Below, piece by piece: positions 29,653 through 38,413 of a stretch of DNA of 64,000 nucleotides (within the stretch, counting starts at the first letter, position 1; each line of letters starts with the position of its first letter). The notes beneath the pieces are model-generated. The model was given only the letters and a program-made list of their open reading frames with translations, did no database searches and was not told the origin of the DNA. Source of the stretch: Malaciobacter pacificus. Lineage in GTDB: Bacteria > Campylobacterota > Campylobacteria > Campylobacterales > Arcobacteraceae. Location of the stretch: positions 1,054,001 through 1,118,000 of the forward strand of contig NZ_CP035928.1 in the NCBI RefSeq assembly GCF_004214795.1. The letters are read 5' to 3'. Both the position numbers and the translations under genes were made by a program.

Positions 29653-30070
29653 ATACTATTGATTTAATTCTAACTTTAAAAGTTAAGTCAGTACCTGCTA
29701 ATGGATGATTATAATCTACCGTTACTTCTTCTTTTGTAACATCTGTAACTGTTGCTTTAAAGATTTCACCATTATCTCCATCTGCTTCTAATATCATGCC
29801 TATTTCTAAATCAATTCCTTCAAATTCATTGATTGGAACTTGTTCTGTTAAAGATTTGTCATACTCTCCATATGCTTCATAGGCTGGCACTGTAACCTCT
29901 TTTTCATCGCCTGCATTCATATCCTTAATTCTTTCTTCTAAACCTTCTAAAAGTTGTCCTTTCCCATATGTAAACTCAATTGGGTCACCGTCTAAATTGC
30001 TTTCAATAATATTATCATTTGCTTTTAACTCATATTGCATTAATACAATTTGATTGTTTTTTATTGCCAT
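29651..30070 (-). CDS. SlyD-like FKBP-type peptidyl-prolyl isomerase
   Basis: The 139-residue protein has the SlyD layout: a split FKBP domain (LMQYELKANDNIIESN, FTYGKGQLLEGLEERIKDM, VDYNHPLAGTDLTFKVRI) with an insert-in-flap domain carrying AYGEYDKSLTEQVP. It should catalyse proline isomerisation and act as a chaperone in the cytoplasm. The His/Cys-rich nickel-binding tail of E. coli SlyD is missing. Confidence 0.9.
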   Translation of the reverse strand: MAIKNNQIVLMQYELKANDNIIESNLDGDPIEFTYGKGQLLEGLEERIKDMNAGDEKEVTVPAYEAYGEYDKSLTEQVPINEFEGIDLEIGMILEADGDNGEIFKATVTDVTKEEVTVDYNHPLAGTDLTFKVRIKSIV

Positions 30071-30143
30071 TAGTTAATCCTTATATGTTATTTTGGTACT
30101 ATATCTAAAAGTTTTAATATATAGATAAATATAAAGGGATTTG

Positions 30144-31076
30144 ATGAAAATTTTATTTATAACATTACTTTTTCTATCATCTTTATTTGCAGGTTTTGAA
30201 AAAGTTAGAATAGGGGAAATTTCAAGGGAATATGAAGATAAAATAACTTATTCGCAACTAAGAGAAATAATTGATGATATTGAAAAAGTATTTGAATCTC
30301 AATTAGGGTTTAATGTATTTGATTATTCAAATGATGGGAAACCTATTCATTTAACATATTTAGAACCAACATTAGCTCAAAAAAGATTAGAAAGAAAAAT
30401 AAATAACTTCGAAAAGAAAAAAGATAAGATATCAAAATTAAAAGAGTTTTTTCCTTCAAAAAAGTTTGAAATAGATACTGTTCAAGAAGAGTATAATATC
30501 CAATCAAAAATATTAAATAAGAAAATAGAAAATTTAAATAGATATGTTAGAGAAGTAAATAAAATAAAACAATATCCAAAAAAAGAGTATGATGAAATTA
30601 AAAATTACATAAAAGTTAAAAAAGATGATATTAAAAAAGAGACGAAATTAAAAAGAAAGTTAGCGTCTAAGTTAAGAAAGAGCTTGAATCAATATAACAA
30701 TAAAATCCATTCTTTTAATAATCTAGTAAAACAATCACAAATATTAGCTAATGAGATAGAATCCTTACAAAGAAGTCTAAAGGTTGTAAAAGGAAGAGCA
30801 TTTGGACAAATTCAAACTATTGAAAAAACATATATAAAAGATGGTAAAAAATTTAAAGAGACTACTACTCAAAGTAGTATGGATAAAATAGAGATTTATA
30901 GTTTTGAAAATTTGGATCAATTAAAAGCTGTTTTAGCACATGAAATTGCACATCTTGTTGGAATACCACATATTAATGATTCAAATGCTTTGATGAATCC
31001 TATTTTACAAAAGAATCAAGAAAAAGATTTATTTTTGACAAGAGATGATATTAGAAATTTTAATGAAAATTTCTAA
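30144..31076 (+). CDS. Secreted matrixin/metzincin-like metalloprotease
   Basis: The 310-residue protein has a signal peptide (MKILFITLLFLSSLFAG), a Lys-rich coiled coil (about 75-215) and a C-terminal zinc site HEIAHLVGIPH followed by ALMNP, i.e. HExxHxxGxxH plus Met-turn, the metzincin signature. It probably acts in the periplasm or outside. The coiled coil splits the fold: the strand region FNVFDYSNDGKPIHLTYLEP lies before it and the zinc helix after it. The substrate is unknown. ATG 30144 follows AAAGGGAT; TTG 30141 is less likely. It overlaps the convergent gene by 4 bases. Confidence 0.8.
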   Translation: MKILFITLLFLSSLFAGFEKVRIGEISREYEDKITYSQLREIIDDIEKVFESQLGFNVFDYSNDGKPIHLTYLEPTLAQKRLERKINNFEKKKDKISKLKEFFPSKKFEIDTVQEEYNIQSKILNKKIENLNRYVREVNKIKQYPKKEYDEIKNYIKVKKDDIKKETKLKRKLASKLRKSLNQYNNKIHSFNNLVKQSQILANEIESLQRSLKVVKGRAFGQIQTIEKTYIKDGKKFKETTTQSSMDKIEIYSFENLDQLKAVLAHEIAHLVGIPHINDSNALMNPILQKNQEKDLFLTRDDIRNFNENF

Positions 31077-31564
31077 AAAATCATTTCTCCATCTTTTTTA
31101 TCTCTAAATAAATCTAAACTAAAAGGTTCATTTGCAATATTTCTAAAGCTTGTGTCTTTAAAGTTTGTAATGATTTTGTTGATAGTCTTTAACTCTTCTT
31201 TTGAAAATATTTCATCATCAAACTCTTCATTTTTAGAAAATTTTAATTCTGTAAATTTTTCTTTTGGAGTAATATCTATATCTATGTATTCAATAAGTTC
31301 TTCTATTAGATACAATCTATCATCATCTTCACTTAACTCCTCTTGAGAAGCTATAATATCAAATAGTTCACTTAATATTACTGAAGAAGGAAGTTTCTTA
31401 TTTTTTATATAATCATCTGTAAAAATTAATTCTCCAACAGTTTTTTTATGATTGTAATCCATCAAAAATAGCATAATTGATAGTTTTCTATCATCTAAGT
31501 TTTTTACTTTTTTATCTATCATTAAAACTATTACATTTGCAATTTTTGTAATATCTATATTCAT
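31073..31564 (-). CDS. SocA/Panacea-like (DUF4065-like) protein
   Basis: The first ~75 of 163 residues resemble the Panacea/SocA antitoxin-type domain: KLSIMLFLMDYNHKKTVGELIFTDDYIK matches the usual pattern of a leading lysine, L-F-x-D/A-x-x-H and a following G-x-x-F/Y-x-x-x-Y. The C-terminal part is acidic. Panacea domains neutralise diverse toxins, but there is no partner toxin here: the neighbours are a protease gene in convergent orientation and an ACP phosphodiesterase upstream. The assignment is from pattern memory and moderate at best. Confidence 0.5.
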   Translation of the reverse strand: MNIDITKIANVIVLMIDKKVKNLDDRKLSIMLFLMDYNHKKTVGELIFTDDYIKNKKLPSSVILSELFDIIASQEELSEDDDRLYLIEELIEYIDIDITPKEKFTELKFSKNEEFDDEIFSKEELKTINKIITNFKDTSFRNIANEPFSLDLFRDKKDGEMIF

Positions 31565-31573
31565 TTTTTACCT

Positions 31574-32188
31574 TTAAATTTTCCAGTGTGTAATTTTATC
31601 TTTATTAACATTTTCTCTAACCATATCACATAGTTGAGGGAAAAACTCTATAAAATCTTCTTCAAGCTCATTTATGTTTTTACTTACGGCTTTATAGTAA
31701 CTAACTGTAGTGTCTCTTGATAAAAGTTTAGGTGATAACCTTCTATCAATTCTAATAAATGCCACTTCTAAATCTTGTAGGGTTTGATATTTATTTAAAA
31801 TTTTGTATTTGATGATTCTCTCAACACTATTTGCAGCCTTAAAAGGAAAACTATCAACTCTTTGGGTAGCTTTTTTATAAAACTGATTTGTATAATCTTC
31901 AAAAGAAATATTACAATATTTATTCCAATGTTTAGATAAAAAATAGTCATAAGTTATATCCATAACTATGGATTTTAATAATCCACTATCTCTAAGTCTA
32001 TTTTTACTTCTTTTTACTACATCATGGGAATCTGTGAAAGAATCAATTAAAATGTGAGTTTTAAGACCATTTTGAAGATTTTCGCTAGCATCTTCCCAAA
32101 GCTTACCTTTTAAGGGGTCTGCTAAATAGTTTCCTATTTGGAAATCTATATTTTGTTCAGAAAGAAAAATATGTGCCAACCAATTCAT
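31574..32188 (-). CDS. acpH: ACP phosphodiesterase
   Basis: AcpH removes the 4'-phosphopantetheine arm from acyl carrier protein. The N-terminal MNWLAHIFLS, the metal-binding IGNYLADPLKG, HILIDSFTDSH and VMDITYDYFLSKHW are family signatures. ATG 32188 behind AAAGG is preferred to a TTG three bases earlier. It lies 9 bases upstream of the SocA-like gene, with which it may be co-transcribed. Confidence 0.87.
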   Translation of the reverse strand: MNWLAHIFLSEQNIDFQIGNYLADPLKGKLWEDASENLQNGLKTHILIDSFTDSHDVVKRSKNRLRDSGLLKSIVMDITYDYFLSKHWNKYCNISFEDYTNQFYKKATQRVDSFPFKAANSVERIIKYKILNKYQTLQDLEVAFIRIDRRLSPKLLSRDTTVSYYKAVSKNINELEEDFIEFFPQLCDMVRENVNKDKITHWKI

Positions 32189-32253
32189 CAAATACCTTTT
32201 TATTTAATTGAATTTTATCACACTTTTATAAAAATAGTTTTTATAAACTTTGA

Positions 32254-32259
32254 TATAAT
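32254..32259 (+). promoter_or_regulatory. Probable -10 element for the DCC-family gene
   Basis: TATAAT lies 29 bases before ATG 32288 in the gap between divergent genes. Confidence 0.45.
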
Positions 32260-32287
32260 TGTTTAAATTTAGAAATTAAAGAAAAAA

Positions 32288-32638
32288 ATGAAAATAGAAA
32301 TTTATTATGATAAAGATTGTCCCTTTTGTAAAAACTATGCACAATTAATAAAATTAAGAAAATCAAATGATATTACAATAATAAATGCAAGAGATAATAT
32401 ATTAGATATAAAAGAGTTTGCAAAAAAAGGTTTTGATATAAACAATGGTGTAATTGTAGTAGCTGATACTTTGATTTTCCAAGGAAGTGAAGCAATAATA
32501 TTTTTACAAAAAGTTACAGATGGGAAGTTATTTCTTTATGATAATATTTTGTTTAAAAAAGTTTTATATCCAATTATAAAATTTATAAGAAGAGTGTTAT
32601 TAATAATACTTGGGAAAACCCCAAATATTAAATATTAG
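32288..32638 (+). CDS. DCC-family thiol-disulfide oxidoreductase (DUF393)
   Basis: The 116-residue thioredoxin-like protein begins MKIEIYYDKDCPFCKNY, with the D-x-C-x-x-C redox motif of the DCC family. A hydrophobic C-terminal stretch may associate with the membrane. It overlaps the convergent YeeE/YedE gene by 4 bases. The substrate is unknown. Confidence 0.8.
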   Translation: MKIEIYYDKDCPFCKNYAQLIKLRKSNDITIINARDNILDIKEFAKKGFDINNGVIVVADTLIFQGSEAIIFLQKVTDGKLFLYDNILFKKVLYPIIKFIRRVLLIILGKTPNIKY

Positions 32639-33720
32639 ATTTGATAATCTTGATTTTCTTTATCTTTCCATTCAAAGATAAAACACATAGGAAGTTTATC
32701 TTTTTTATGTAAAATTCTAGCAGTTATAACTCCTGAAATAAAGATTGAACTAATAGCAAGAAATGAAGAGAATGCTAAAGTTGACATTCCACTTAAACCT
32801 TGACCTACTGTACAACCTATAGACATAACTCCTCCTGTTCCCATTAAAGCACCACCAATCATATTGTATGTTACTCTATTGATTTTTTGGCTTGCAGTAC
32901 ATCCAAAGCTATATTTTTTGTTTACAAATGACATAGCAAAAGTTCCAACAATCACTCCTATAACTAAACAAATAGGGAATGTTAAATAATTAACTTGGTA
33001 ATACATAAATAACTCAATTGTTTGTGCAGTTGGATATACATAAGAAACACCATCAAGAGGGATTATTCTCTCCATACTTTCTTGGCCTAAAACCCAAGTT
33101 ATACTCCAAGCAGCTGCTACTAAAAGACCAATTAATACACCATCAATAAGTGTGAACATTCTTTTTATATTTTTAGTTAACATAAATAAAATACCAAACA
33201 ATATAGCCACTACAACATAGATATTCATTGTAAAGTTTTCTAAATTACTTGACCATTGTATTAATGTTTCATTATTTGTAAATGGATTTAAAATATCAAA
33301 TAATAAACCTTTTGTAGTTGCGTATGCAAAAAGACCAATAAAAAGTAAAGTTATAAGAGATCTAGAATCTCCTTGTCCAAACTTCACAAGTTGTCTATTA
33401 CTACAACCATCAGCTATCATCATTCCTGTACCAAACAATAATCCACCAAGAATAATTGCAAAGTAATTGATATCTTCTTTGTAGTATCTTGTTTCTGTTA
33501 CATCAAATTCAAAGTAGTTTCCAGCTATTGTTGTTGCAATTATTGCTATTATCATTGCCATAATAACTGAAGCTCCTCGTCTAGTTGACTTTGTTTGGAT
33601 ATAGTCTTTTATTGACCCACTAAAACAAAATTGATTTTTTTGTGCAATTGCACCAAATAATAATCCTAGAATCAATCCTAGGGCATTTACTATTTGATAA
33701 ATTTCAAAATTTTCAAACAT
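32635..33720 (-). CDS. YeeE/YedE family (TsuA-like) sulfur-compound transporter
   Basis: The 361-residue polytopic protein (about nine to ten segments) has the family's conserved cysteines: NQFCFSGSI, DGCSNRQL, FGCTASQK and IGCTVGQGLSG. TsuA relatives import thiosulfate by relaying it along such cysteines, so a thiosulfate or other reduced-sulfur substrate is inferred. It lies 5 bases downstream of a small acidic protein gene in the same operon. Confidence 0.87.
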   Translation of the reverse strand: MFENFEIYQIVNALGLILGLLFGAIAQKNQFCFSGSIKDYIQTKSTRRGASVIMAMIIAIIATTIAGNYFEFDVTETRYYKEDINYFAIILGGLLFGTGMMIADGCSNRQLVKFGQGDSRSLITLLFIGLFAYATTKGLLFDILNPFTNNETLIQWSSNLENFTMNIYVVVAILFGILFMLTKNIKRMFTLIDGVLIGLLVAAAWSITWVLGQESMERIIPLDGVSYVYPTAQTIELFMYYQVNYLTFPICLVIGVIVGTFAMSFVNKKYSFGCTASQKINRVTYNMIGGALMGTGGVMSIGCTVGQGLSGMSTLAFSSFLAISSIFISGVITARILHKKDKLPMCFIFEWKDKENQDYQI

Positions 33721-33725
33721 ATTTA

Positions 33726-33989
33726 TTAAACCTCTTGATTATCAGCTCTCATATCTTCTAGTCCTTCTAGAATATCTAAAGCTTGTTCTTGTGTCATTGT
33801 TTTATTTTCAATATCTAAAATAACTTCATCAAAATAAAGTTTTACTTGTTCCATGTATTTTAGCTCTTCTTTTAAATCTTTATTTTTCTTACTATCTTTT
33901 ATAGCTTCGTTTAACTCTTTAATATTTTGAGATATTTCAATTAAAACGTCATTTTTAACGATTTCTTCTAATTCTTTTATATAATCCAT
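33726..33989 (-). CDS. Small acidic coiled-coil hypothetical protein
   Basis: The 87 residues are Glu/Lys-rich and helical, with no membrane segment and no cysteine. It sits 5 bases upstream of the YeeE/YedE transporter on the same strand, so a partner or regulatory role in that transport is conceivable but unsupported. The family is not recognised. Confidence 0.6.
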   Translation of the reverse strand: MDYIKELEEIVKNDVLIEISQNIKELNEAIKDSKKNKDLKEELKYMEQVKLYFDEVILDIENKTMTQEQALDILEGLEDMRADNQEV

Positions 33990-34047
33990 ATTTATCCTTA
34001 TAAAAATTATTATTTTAGCTTATATGCAATTAACATATTATAAATTG

Positions 34048-35082
34048 CTATTTTTTATGATTTGCAACAGTACTTGGTATTATATTTCCACTTGCTTGAT
34101 ATTTTAATGATTCAGGATATTTTTTATAATGTTCTCTTACTACTGTTGCTAACTTTTCTTTTGTATTTTCATCGATTATTCCATTATCATCAATTACTTC
34201 AACAATTGAGTTTACAAGTATGTCTTGTGGAGTTTCAACTTTTTGAGCCCATGATTTTAATAAGGCTTTATTTATAAAACTTGGAAGAGAACCCATAATT
34301 CCAACATCATTTTGATTATGAACTAAAAGTCCTGAAGTTGTACCTCTATCTAGTGTTAAAACTTGGAATAGATATAAAGTATGATAATCAAGTTGAGCTT
34401 TTATATCATGAACACTAAATGATGTTCTAGTCTGGATTGCATTTTCAGTAATTTCAAGATAGTTATCAATAATTCCTTGTCCAAATTTTAATGCAAAGTT
34501 ATAATCAGCTTGTTCATCAGTAGTTTTATAGTTTTCTAAATAAAAGTGAACTACACCTCTATGTCTATTTAAAGCTGGAATATTAAAATATTTGTCACCT
34601 TGTGCAGTTCCTTCTTCAAAAGTAATACCTGCTAAATCTTTTATTGCTTCACTAAATGATGTTTTATCTTCTTCAAAAACAATTGCAGGGTTTAAATCAG
34701 CCATTACTCTCCAATAAGCATGACCAGATCTTAGGCAAGTTAAACTAATATGAATATGAATTGAACTTACATTTGGATTTTTTGGATGAATAATAGTTGA
34801 AATTGCAGTTGCACTTTGTAACTGTTTTTCTTCCATATCATCATAGTGAACTTGAGATACATTTACGCTAGCTGTGTTAAATAAAACATTATCTCTAGCT
34901 TCAAATCTACTTCCTCCACCATGAGTTCCTTCATCTCTATACCAAATCACTTCTTCAAAAGGTCTGTTTTCTCCATATTTAGCACTTAAATTATTTAAAC
35001 CATCTACAAATCTATGTTGTAAGCTTCTTACTAACTCATAAGCACCTTTAGCGTTTTTATCTTTTGCCAAAATCATATTCAC
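34048..35082 (-). CDS. HemF-like oxygen-dependent coproporphyrinogen III oxidase
   Basis: HemF-type features include FNTASVNVSQVH, STIIHPKNPNVSSIHIH, YWRVMADLNPA and NRHRGVVHFYLENY. HemF oxidatively decarboxylates coproporphyrinogen III to protoporphyrinogen IX with O2. The sequence is divergent from the enterobacterial protein, so a related function cannot be excluded. The start is best at GTG 35082, whose bases overlap the upstream TGA stop (GTGA) and which has GGAG 8 bases before it; ATG 35076 is the alternative. The gene is translationally coupled to the deoxyribosyltransferase. Confidence 0.78.
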   Translation of the reverse strand: MNMILAKDKNAKGAYELVRSLQHRFVDGLNNLSAKYGENRPFEEVIWYRDEGTHGGGSRFEARDNVLFNTASVNVSQVHYDDMEEKQLQSATAISTIIHPKNPNVSSIHIHISLTCLRSGHAYWRVMADLNPAIVFEEDKTSFSEAIKDLAGITFEEGTAQGDKYFNIPALNRHRGVVHFYLENYKTTDEQADYNFALKFGQGIIDNYLEITENAIQTRTSFSVHDIKAQLDYHTLYLFQVLTLDRGTTSGLLVHNQNDVGIMGSLPSFINKALLKSWAQKVETPQDILVNSIVEVIDDNGIIDENTKEKLATVVREHYKKYPESLKYQASGNIIPSTVANHKK

Positions 35083-35576
35083 TTTTCTAACTCCTTTAAA
35101 CAATCTTCAAATCCACCAATTACTAGTTTTTCAACGCTACAAGCTATCATAAGATTTATTTGATAGTCAAAATCTTCAATTGTTTTACTATCTAAATCTA
35201 CAACTATACCGTTTAATTTTTTAGTTTCATCTTCATTAAAAGTATCTATATAGTTTAAATTTTTTGCTATATATCCATATACTTTTTTCCCTAATGCACT
35301 TGCATATCCACACTCCCAAATAGTTCCACTATCAGCCTCTTTCCCTCTAAATGCATTTAGATTTGCTATTATGATATCTGCTTGCTTTATAAGTTCCACA
35401 TTTGCTTTAAAAATATCTTGGGCAATTTTTCTTTTTTCTTGGTTAAAATCAACTACATTATCTAAGGGATAAAGTCCTTTAAAACCATATTTTTCACAAA
35501 GGTTTGAGTATTTCCTCCCAATTTCTATTGAGTTTGGTTCAAATACATCCGGTCCTGCTATATATATCTTTTTCAT
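35079..35576 (-). CDS. Nucleoside 2-deoxyribosyltransferase
   Basis: The 165-residue protein begins KKIYIAGPDVFEP and contains ADIIIANLNAFRGKEADSGTIWECGYA, the nucleotide-binding and catalytic Glu region of this family. Members transfer 2-deoxyribose between bases in nucleotide salvage. It overlaps the HemF-like gene by 4 bases. Confidence 0.87.
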   Translation of the reverse strand: MKKIYIAGPDVFEPNSIEIGRKYSNLCEKYGFKGLYPLDNVVDFNQEKRKIAQDIFKANVELIKQADIIIANLNAFRGKEADSGTIWECGYASALGKKVYGYIAKNLNYIDTFNEDETKKLNGIVVDLDSKTIEDFDYQINLMIACSVEKLVIGGFEDCLKELEK

Positions 35577-35651
35577 GGGCTAATTATAATGAAATTTACT
35601 TATGAATAAGAAAGAAAATCTTACAATAGAAAAAAATAACTAGGACTTGTA

Positions 35652-36101
35652 ATGAGTAAGATACTAAACTACATAAAAATTAATGAACTGATTTCAACTT
35701 CAGGTCAACCAAAAATTGAACAGTTTGAAGAGATTGCAAATGAAGGTTTTGAAGTTGTGATAAATCTTGCATTAAATGATTCTTCAAATGCTATTGAAAA
35801 TGAAGATAAAATTGTAACAAGTCTAGGAATGAGCTATTTACATATACCTGTGAGTTTTGAAGAACCAAAATTAAGTGATTTGAAACTATTTTTAAATACT
35901 CTACAGGCACTTGGAGCAAATAAAGTTTGGGTTCACTGTGCAAAAAATTATAGAGTAAGTGCTTTTATGTATGTTTATCATAAATATGTTTTAAACACAC
36001 CATTTGATGAAGTTGATTTATCAATGTTTAAAAAGTGGAGTCCAAATGAATTATGGCAAGCATTAATGAAAGTAGAAATTGATGAGTTAAAGTCTGTTTA
36101 G
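35652..36101 (+). CDS. PTP-like phosphatase family protein with variant P-loop
   Basis: The 149-residue protein resembles the dual-specificity-type phosphatase domain of beta-lactamase-hydrolase-like proteins: ISTSGQPKIEQFEEIANEGFEVVINL, then YLHIPVSFEEPKLSDL, then WVHCAKNYRVSAF. The signature loop has Cys and Arg with four residues between (C-AKNY-R) instead of five, so classical PTP catalysis is doubtful. A TATAAT lies at 35585-35590. metX follows after 79 bases, across a small hairpin at 36094-36112. Confidence 0.72.
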   Translation: MSKILNYIKINELISTSGQPKIEQFEEIANEGFEVVINLALNDSSNAIENEDKIVTSLGMSYLHIPVSFEEPKLSDLKLFLNTLQALGANKVWVHCAKNYRVSAFMYVYHKYVLNTPFDEVDLSMFKKWSPNELWQALMKVEIDELKSV

Positions 36102-36112
36102 AATCTAAACAG
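36094..36112 (+). terminator. Weak hairpin after the phosphatase-like gene
   Basis: CTGTTTAG pairs with CTAAACAG around a three-base loop overlapping the stop codon. No T tract follows, so it may not terminate. Confidence 0.35.
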
Positions 36113-36180
36113 TAAATTATACTCTTATGATATTTTGGCTAATATATCAACCTTAAAATTACAAATAACTGGAAACAAAT

Positions 36181-37284
36181 TTGAAAATCGAAACAAAAGT
36201 AGAAAAATTTACTGAACCTTTGCATCTAGAAAGTGGTAGGATTTTAGAAGAGTTTGAACTAATCTATGAAACTTATGGTGAGTTAAATGAAGATAAATCA
36301 AATGTAATTGTGATTTGTCATGCACTTGCAGGAAGCCACCATGTTGCAGGAAGATATGCCGATGAAGCAAAACCAGGTTGGTGGGATAAATTCATAGGTG
36401 ATGGTAAAACAATAGATACAACAAAATATTTTGTAATTTGTTCGAATAATCTTGGAAGTACTTTTGGTTCTACAAACCCTTTAAGTATAGATCCAAGTAC
36501 TAAAAAAGAGTATAGATTAAAATTTCCAGTTTTAGCAATATCTGATGTTGTAAAAGCTCAAATGAGACTTTATGATAGATTAGGTATAAAAAATGCTTTC
36601 GCAGTTATTGGTGGAAGTATGGGTGGAATGCAAACACTTTGTTATGCAATAGAGCATCCAACTTTTGCAAAACACTATTTAGCTATGGCAACTACAGCAT
36701 ATACTAGACCTTGGGCAATTGCTATTAATAAACTTGCAATTGAGTCAATTCGACATGACCCAATATTTAAAAATGGTTTTTATAAAAAAGATGATTTAGA
36801 AGCAAGTGGACTTCCAGGACTTGCTATTGGAAGAATGGCAGGCCTAATTGCATATTTATCTCCAGGTCTTTTTAATAGAAAGTTTGGAAGAGATTATGCA
36901 TCAACTGATGGTTTATATGAACTTTTTGGGAGATTTGAAGTAGAAAAATACTTAGAATACAACGCATATAGCTTCCCAAAAATATTTGATCCCTTATCAT
37001 ATTTGTATATTTGTAAGACTATGAATATTTTTGATGCAGGAAGAAATAAGGACAAATTAGCAGACTCTTTTGATAAGGTTCAAGGAAAACTTCATCTTAT
37101 TTCATTTAGTGATGATATGCTATTTTTCCCTGAAGAGATGGAAGAGATTAGAGATATTATGATTGAGCTTGGAAAAGAAAAACAAGTAACATATAAAATG
37201 ATTGATAGTAAATGCGGACATGACTCTTTTTTAGTTGAAGTAGAAAAATTTAAAGATTATGTTAGTGAAATTTTAAAGGATTAA
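36181..37284 (+). CDS. metX: Homoserine O-acetyltransferase
   Basis: MetX makes O-acetylhomoserine for methionine synthesis. The alpha/beta-hydrolase fold has the nucleophile elbow GGSMGGMQ, VICHALAGSHH, the substrate-site SNNLGSTFGSTNP, and Asp and His in FSDDMLFFPEE and CGHDSFLVE. The start is TTG at 36181 behind GGAAAC, with no nearby in-frame ATG. xseB follows one base after the stop. Confidence 0.95.
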   Translation: MKIETKVEKFTEPLHLESGRILEEFELIYETYGELNEDKSNVIVICHALAGSHHVAGRYADEAKPGWWDKFIGDGKTIDTTKYFVICSNNLGSTFGSTNPLSIDPSTKKEYRLKFPVLAISDVVKAQMRLYDRLGIKNAFAVIGGSMGGMQTLCYAIEHPTFAKHYLAMATTAYTRPWAIAINKLAIESIRHDPIFKNGFYKKDDLEASGLPGLAIGRMAGLIAYLSPGLFNRKFGRDYASTDGLYELFGRFEVEKYLEYNAYSFPKIFDPLSYLYICKTMNIFDAGRNKDKLADSFDKVQGKLHLISFSDDMLFFPEEMEEIRDIMIELGKEKQVTYKMIDSKCGHDSFLVEVEKFKDYVSEILKD

Positions 37285-37285
37285 A

Positions 37286-37492
37286 ATGAATGAAATTAAA
37301 GAAGAATTAGAAACACTAAGTTTTGAGCAAAAAGTAGTAAAAGCAAAAGAGCTTTTAGAAAAACTTTCAAATCCTCAAATCACTTTAAGTGATTCTATTG
37401 AAGTATATAAAAATGGAATGAAAGAGCTAGAAGAGGCTCAAAAACTTCTTGATGAAGCAAAACTTATCTTCACTACTGAAAATAAAAACTAA
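37286..37492 (+). CDS. xseB: Exodeoxyribonuclease VII small subunit
   Basis: The 68-residue protein has the XseB pattern LSFEQKVVKAKELLEKL, LSDSIEVYKNGMKELEEAQKLLDEA. XseB wraps XseA to form ExoVII, which degrades single-stranded DNA. It starts one base after metX. xseA is not in the window. A hairpin overlaps its stop codon. Confidence 0.93.
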   Translation: MNEIKEELETLSFEQKVVKAKELLEKLSNPQITLSDSIEVYKNGMKELEEAQKLLDEAKLIFTTENKN

Positions 37493-37520
37493 GTGATTAC
37501 TTTAAAGAGTAATCACTTAG
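37489..37520. terminator. Bidirectional hairpin between xseB and the deacetylase gene
   Basis: A perfect 12-base stem (CTAAGTGATTAC / GTAATCACTTAG) with an eight-base loop covers both convergent stop codons. Confidence 0.6.
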
Positions 37521-38267
37521 ACTTACAAATTTATAACCATCTTTTTTTAACTTTTTAACGGCTTTTATCAAGCCATTTTTAGTTCCTGATTTTGGATGAT
37601 TAAAATGTATTAGTATAATATCGCCACTTTTTGATTTTGAAATAGATTTTTCAACTTGTGTTTCATTAAAAGTAGCTCCTGCATCACCTAAAATAGAGTA
37701 TCCAATAACTTCATAGTTTAAATCATTTGCAATTTGTACTGCGATTTCATCATAGTATGCAGTTCCAGACCTAAAATATTTTGGTCTTTTGTTTGTAATT
37801 TGCTCAATTTTTTGAGAGTTTAACTCTATTTCATCAACTAATTCAGAGATATTTTCTGTTCCTTTTATTTTGTAAATTTCTTTTCCTGTAACTGAAGCAG
37901 GTTTATGTTTAAATCCATGGTTTGCTATTTCAAACAATGGATTTGATGCAAGGGATTTAAAAGTACTTAGGTTATTGTCTATCCATCTAGCATTTATAAA
38001 TAATACAGCTGGAATTTTTTCTTTGATTAAAAAATCAATAATCTCTTTATCATATCCCATACCTTTTTTGCTACCACAAGCGTCCATTGTTAAAACTATT
38101 GATTTTTCATTTGTGTTTAGTTTTGACTTAACACCTGTTACATTTTCACCCCATTGTTTAGGTGTTTGATTTTTATATTTCATCTCAATAGAGTTTTTTA
38201 TATATTCATAATCTTCATTTGCAAAAATGTAACTTATTAAAAATAGAGGTATAAATAGGGATTTCAC
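37497..38267 (-). CDS. Secreted polysaccharide deacetylase
   Basis: The 256-residue protein has a signal peptide (MKSLFIPLFLISYIFAN) and a NodB-type domain: LTMDACGSKKG replaces the usual TFDDG, ANHGFKHKP gives the metal-binding His pair, and RSGTAYYDE and ILIHFNHP follow. One Asp of the usual DD pair is Ala-Cys here, as in some divergent carbohydrate esterase 4 members, so activity is likely but not certain. The start is GTG 38267 behind AAAGGAATTAA. It probably acts on peptidoglycan or a surface glycan. Confidence 0.85.
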   Translation of the reverse strand: MKSLFIPLFLISYIFANEDYEYIKNSIEMKYKNQTPKQWGENVTGVKSKLNTNEKSIVLTMDACGSKKGMGYDKEIIDFLIKEKIPAVLFINARWIDNNLSTFKSLASNPLFEIANHGFKHKPASVTGKEIYKIKGTENISELVDEIELNSQKIEQITNKRPKYFRSGTAYYDEIAVQIANDLNYEVIGYSILGDAGATFNETQVEKSISKSKSGDIILIHFNHPKSGTKNGLIKAVKKLKKDGYKFVSLSDYSLK

Positions 38268-38413
38268 TTAATTCCTTTAAAATTCATTTGAAGAATATTA
38301 TCATATTTTGTACAAAATAACTCAAGATTTAGGTAAATCAAATTTAACTTTTTTTTGCTATGATTACAGATATATAATAGATTTATACTATATTAAATCA
38401 CTAAGGATTAAAT

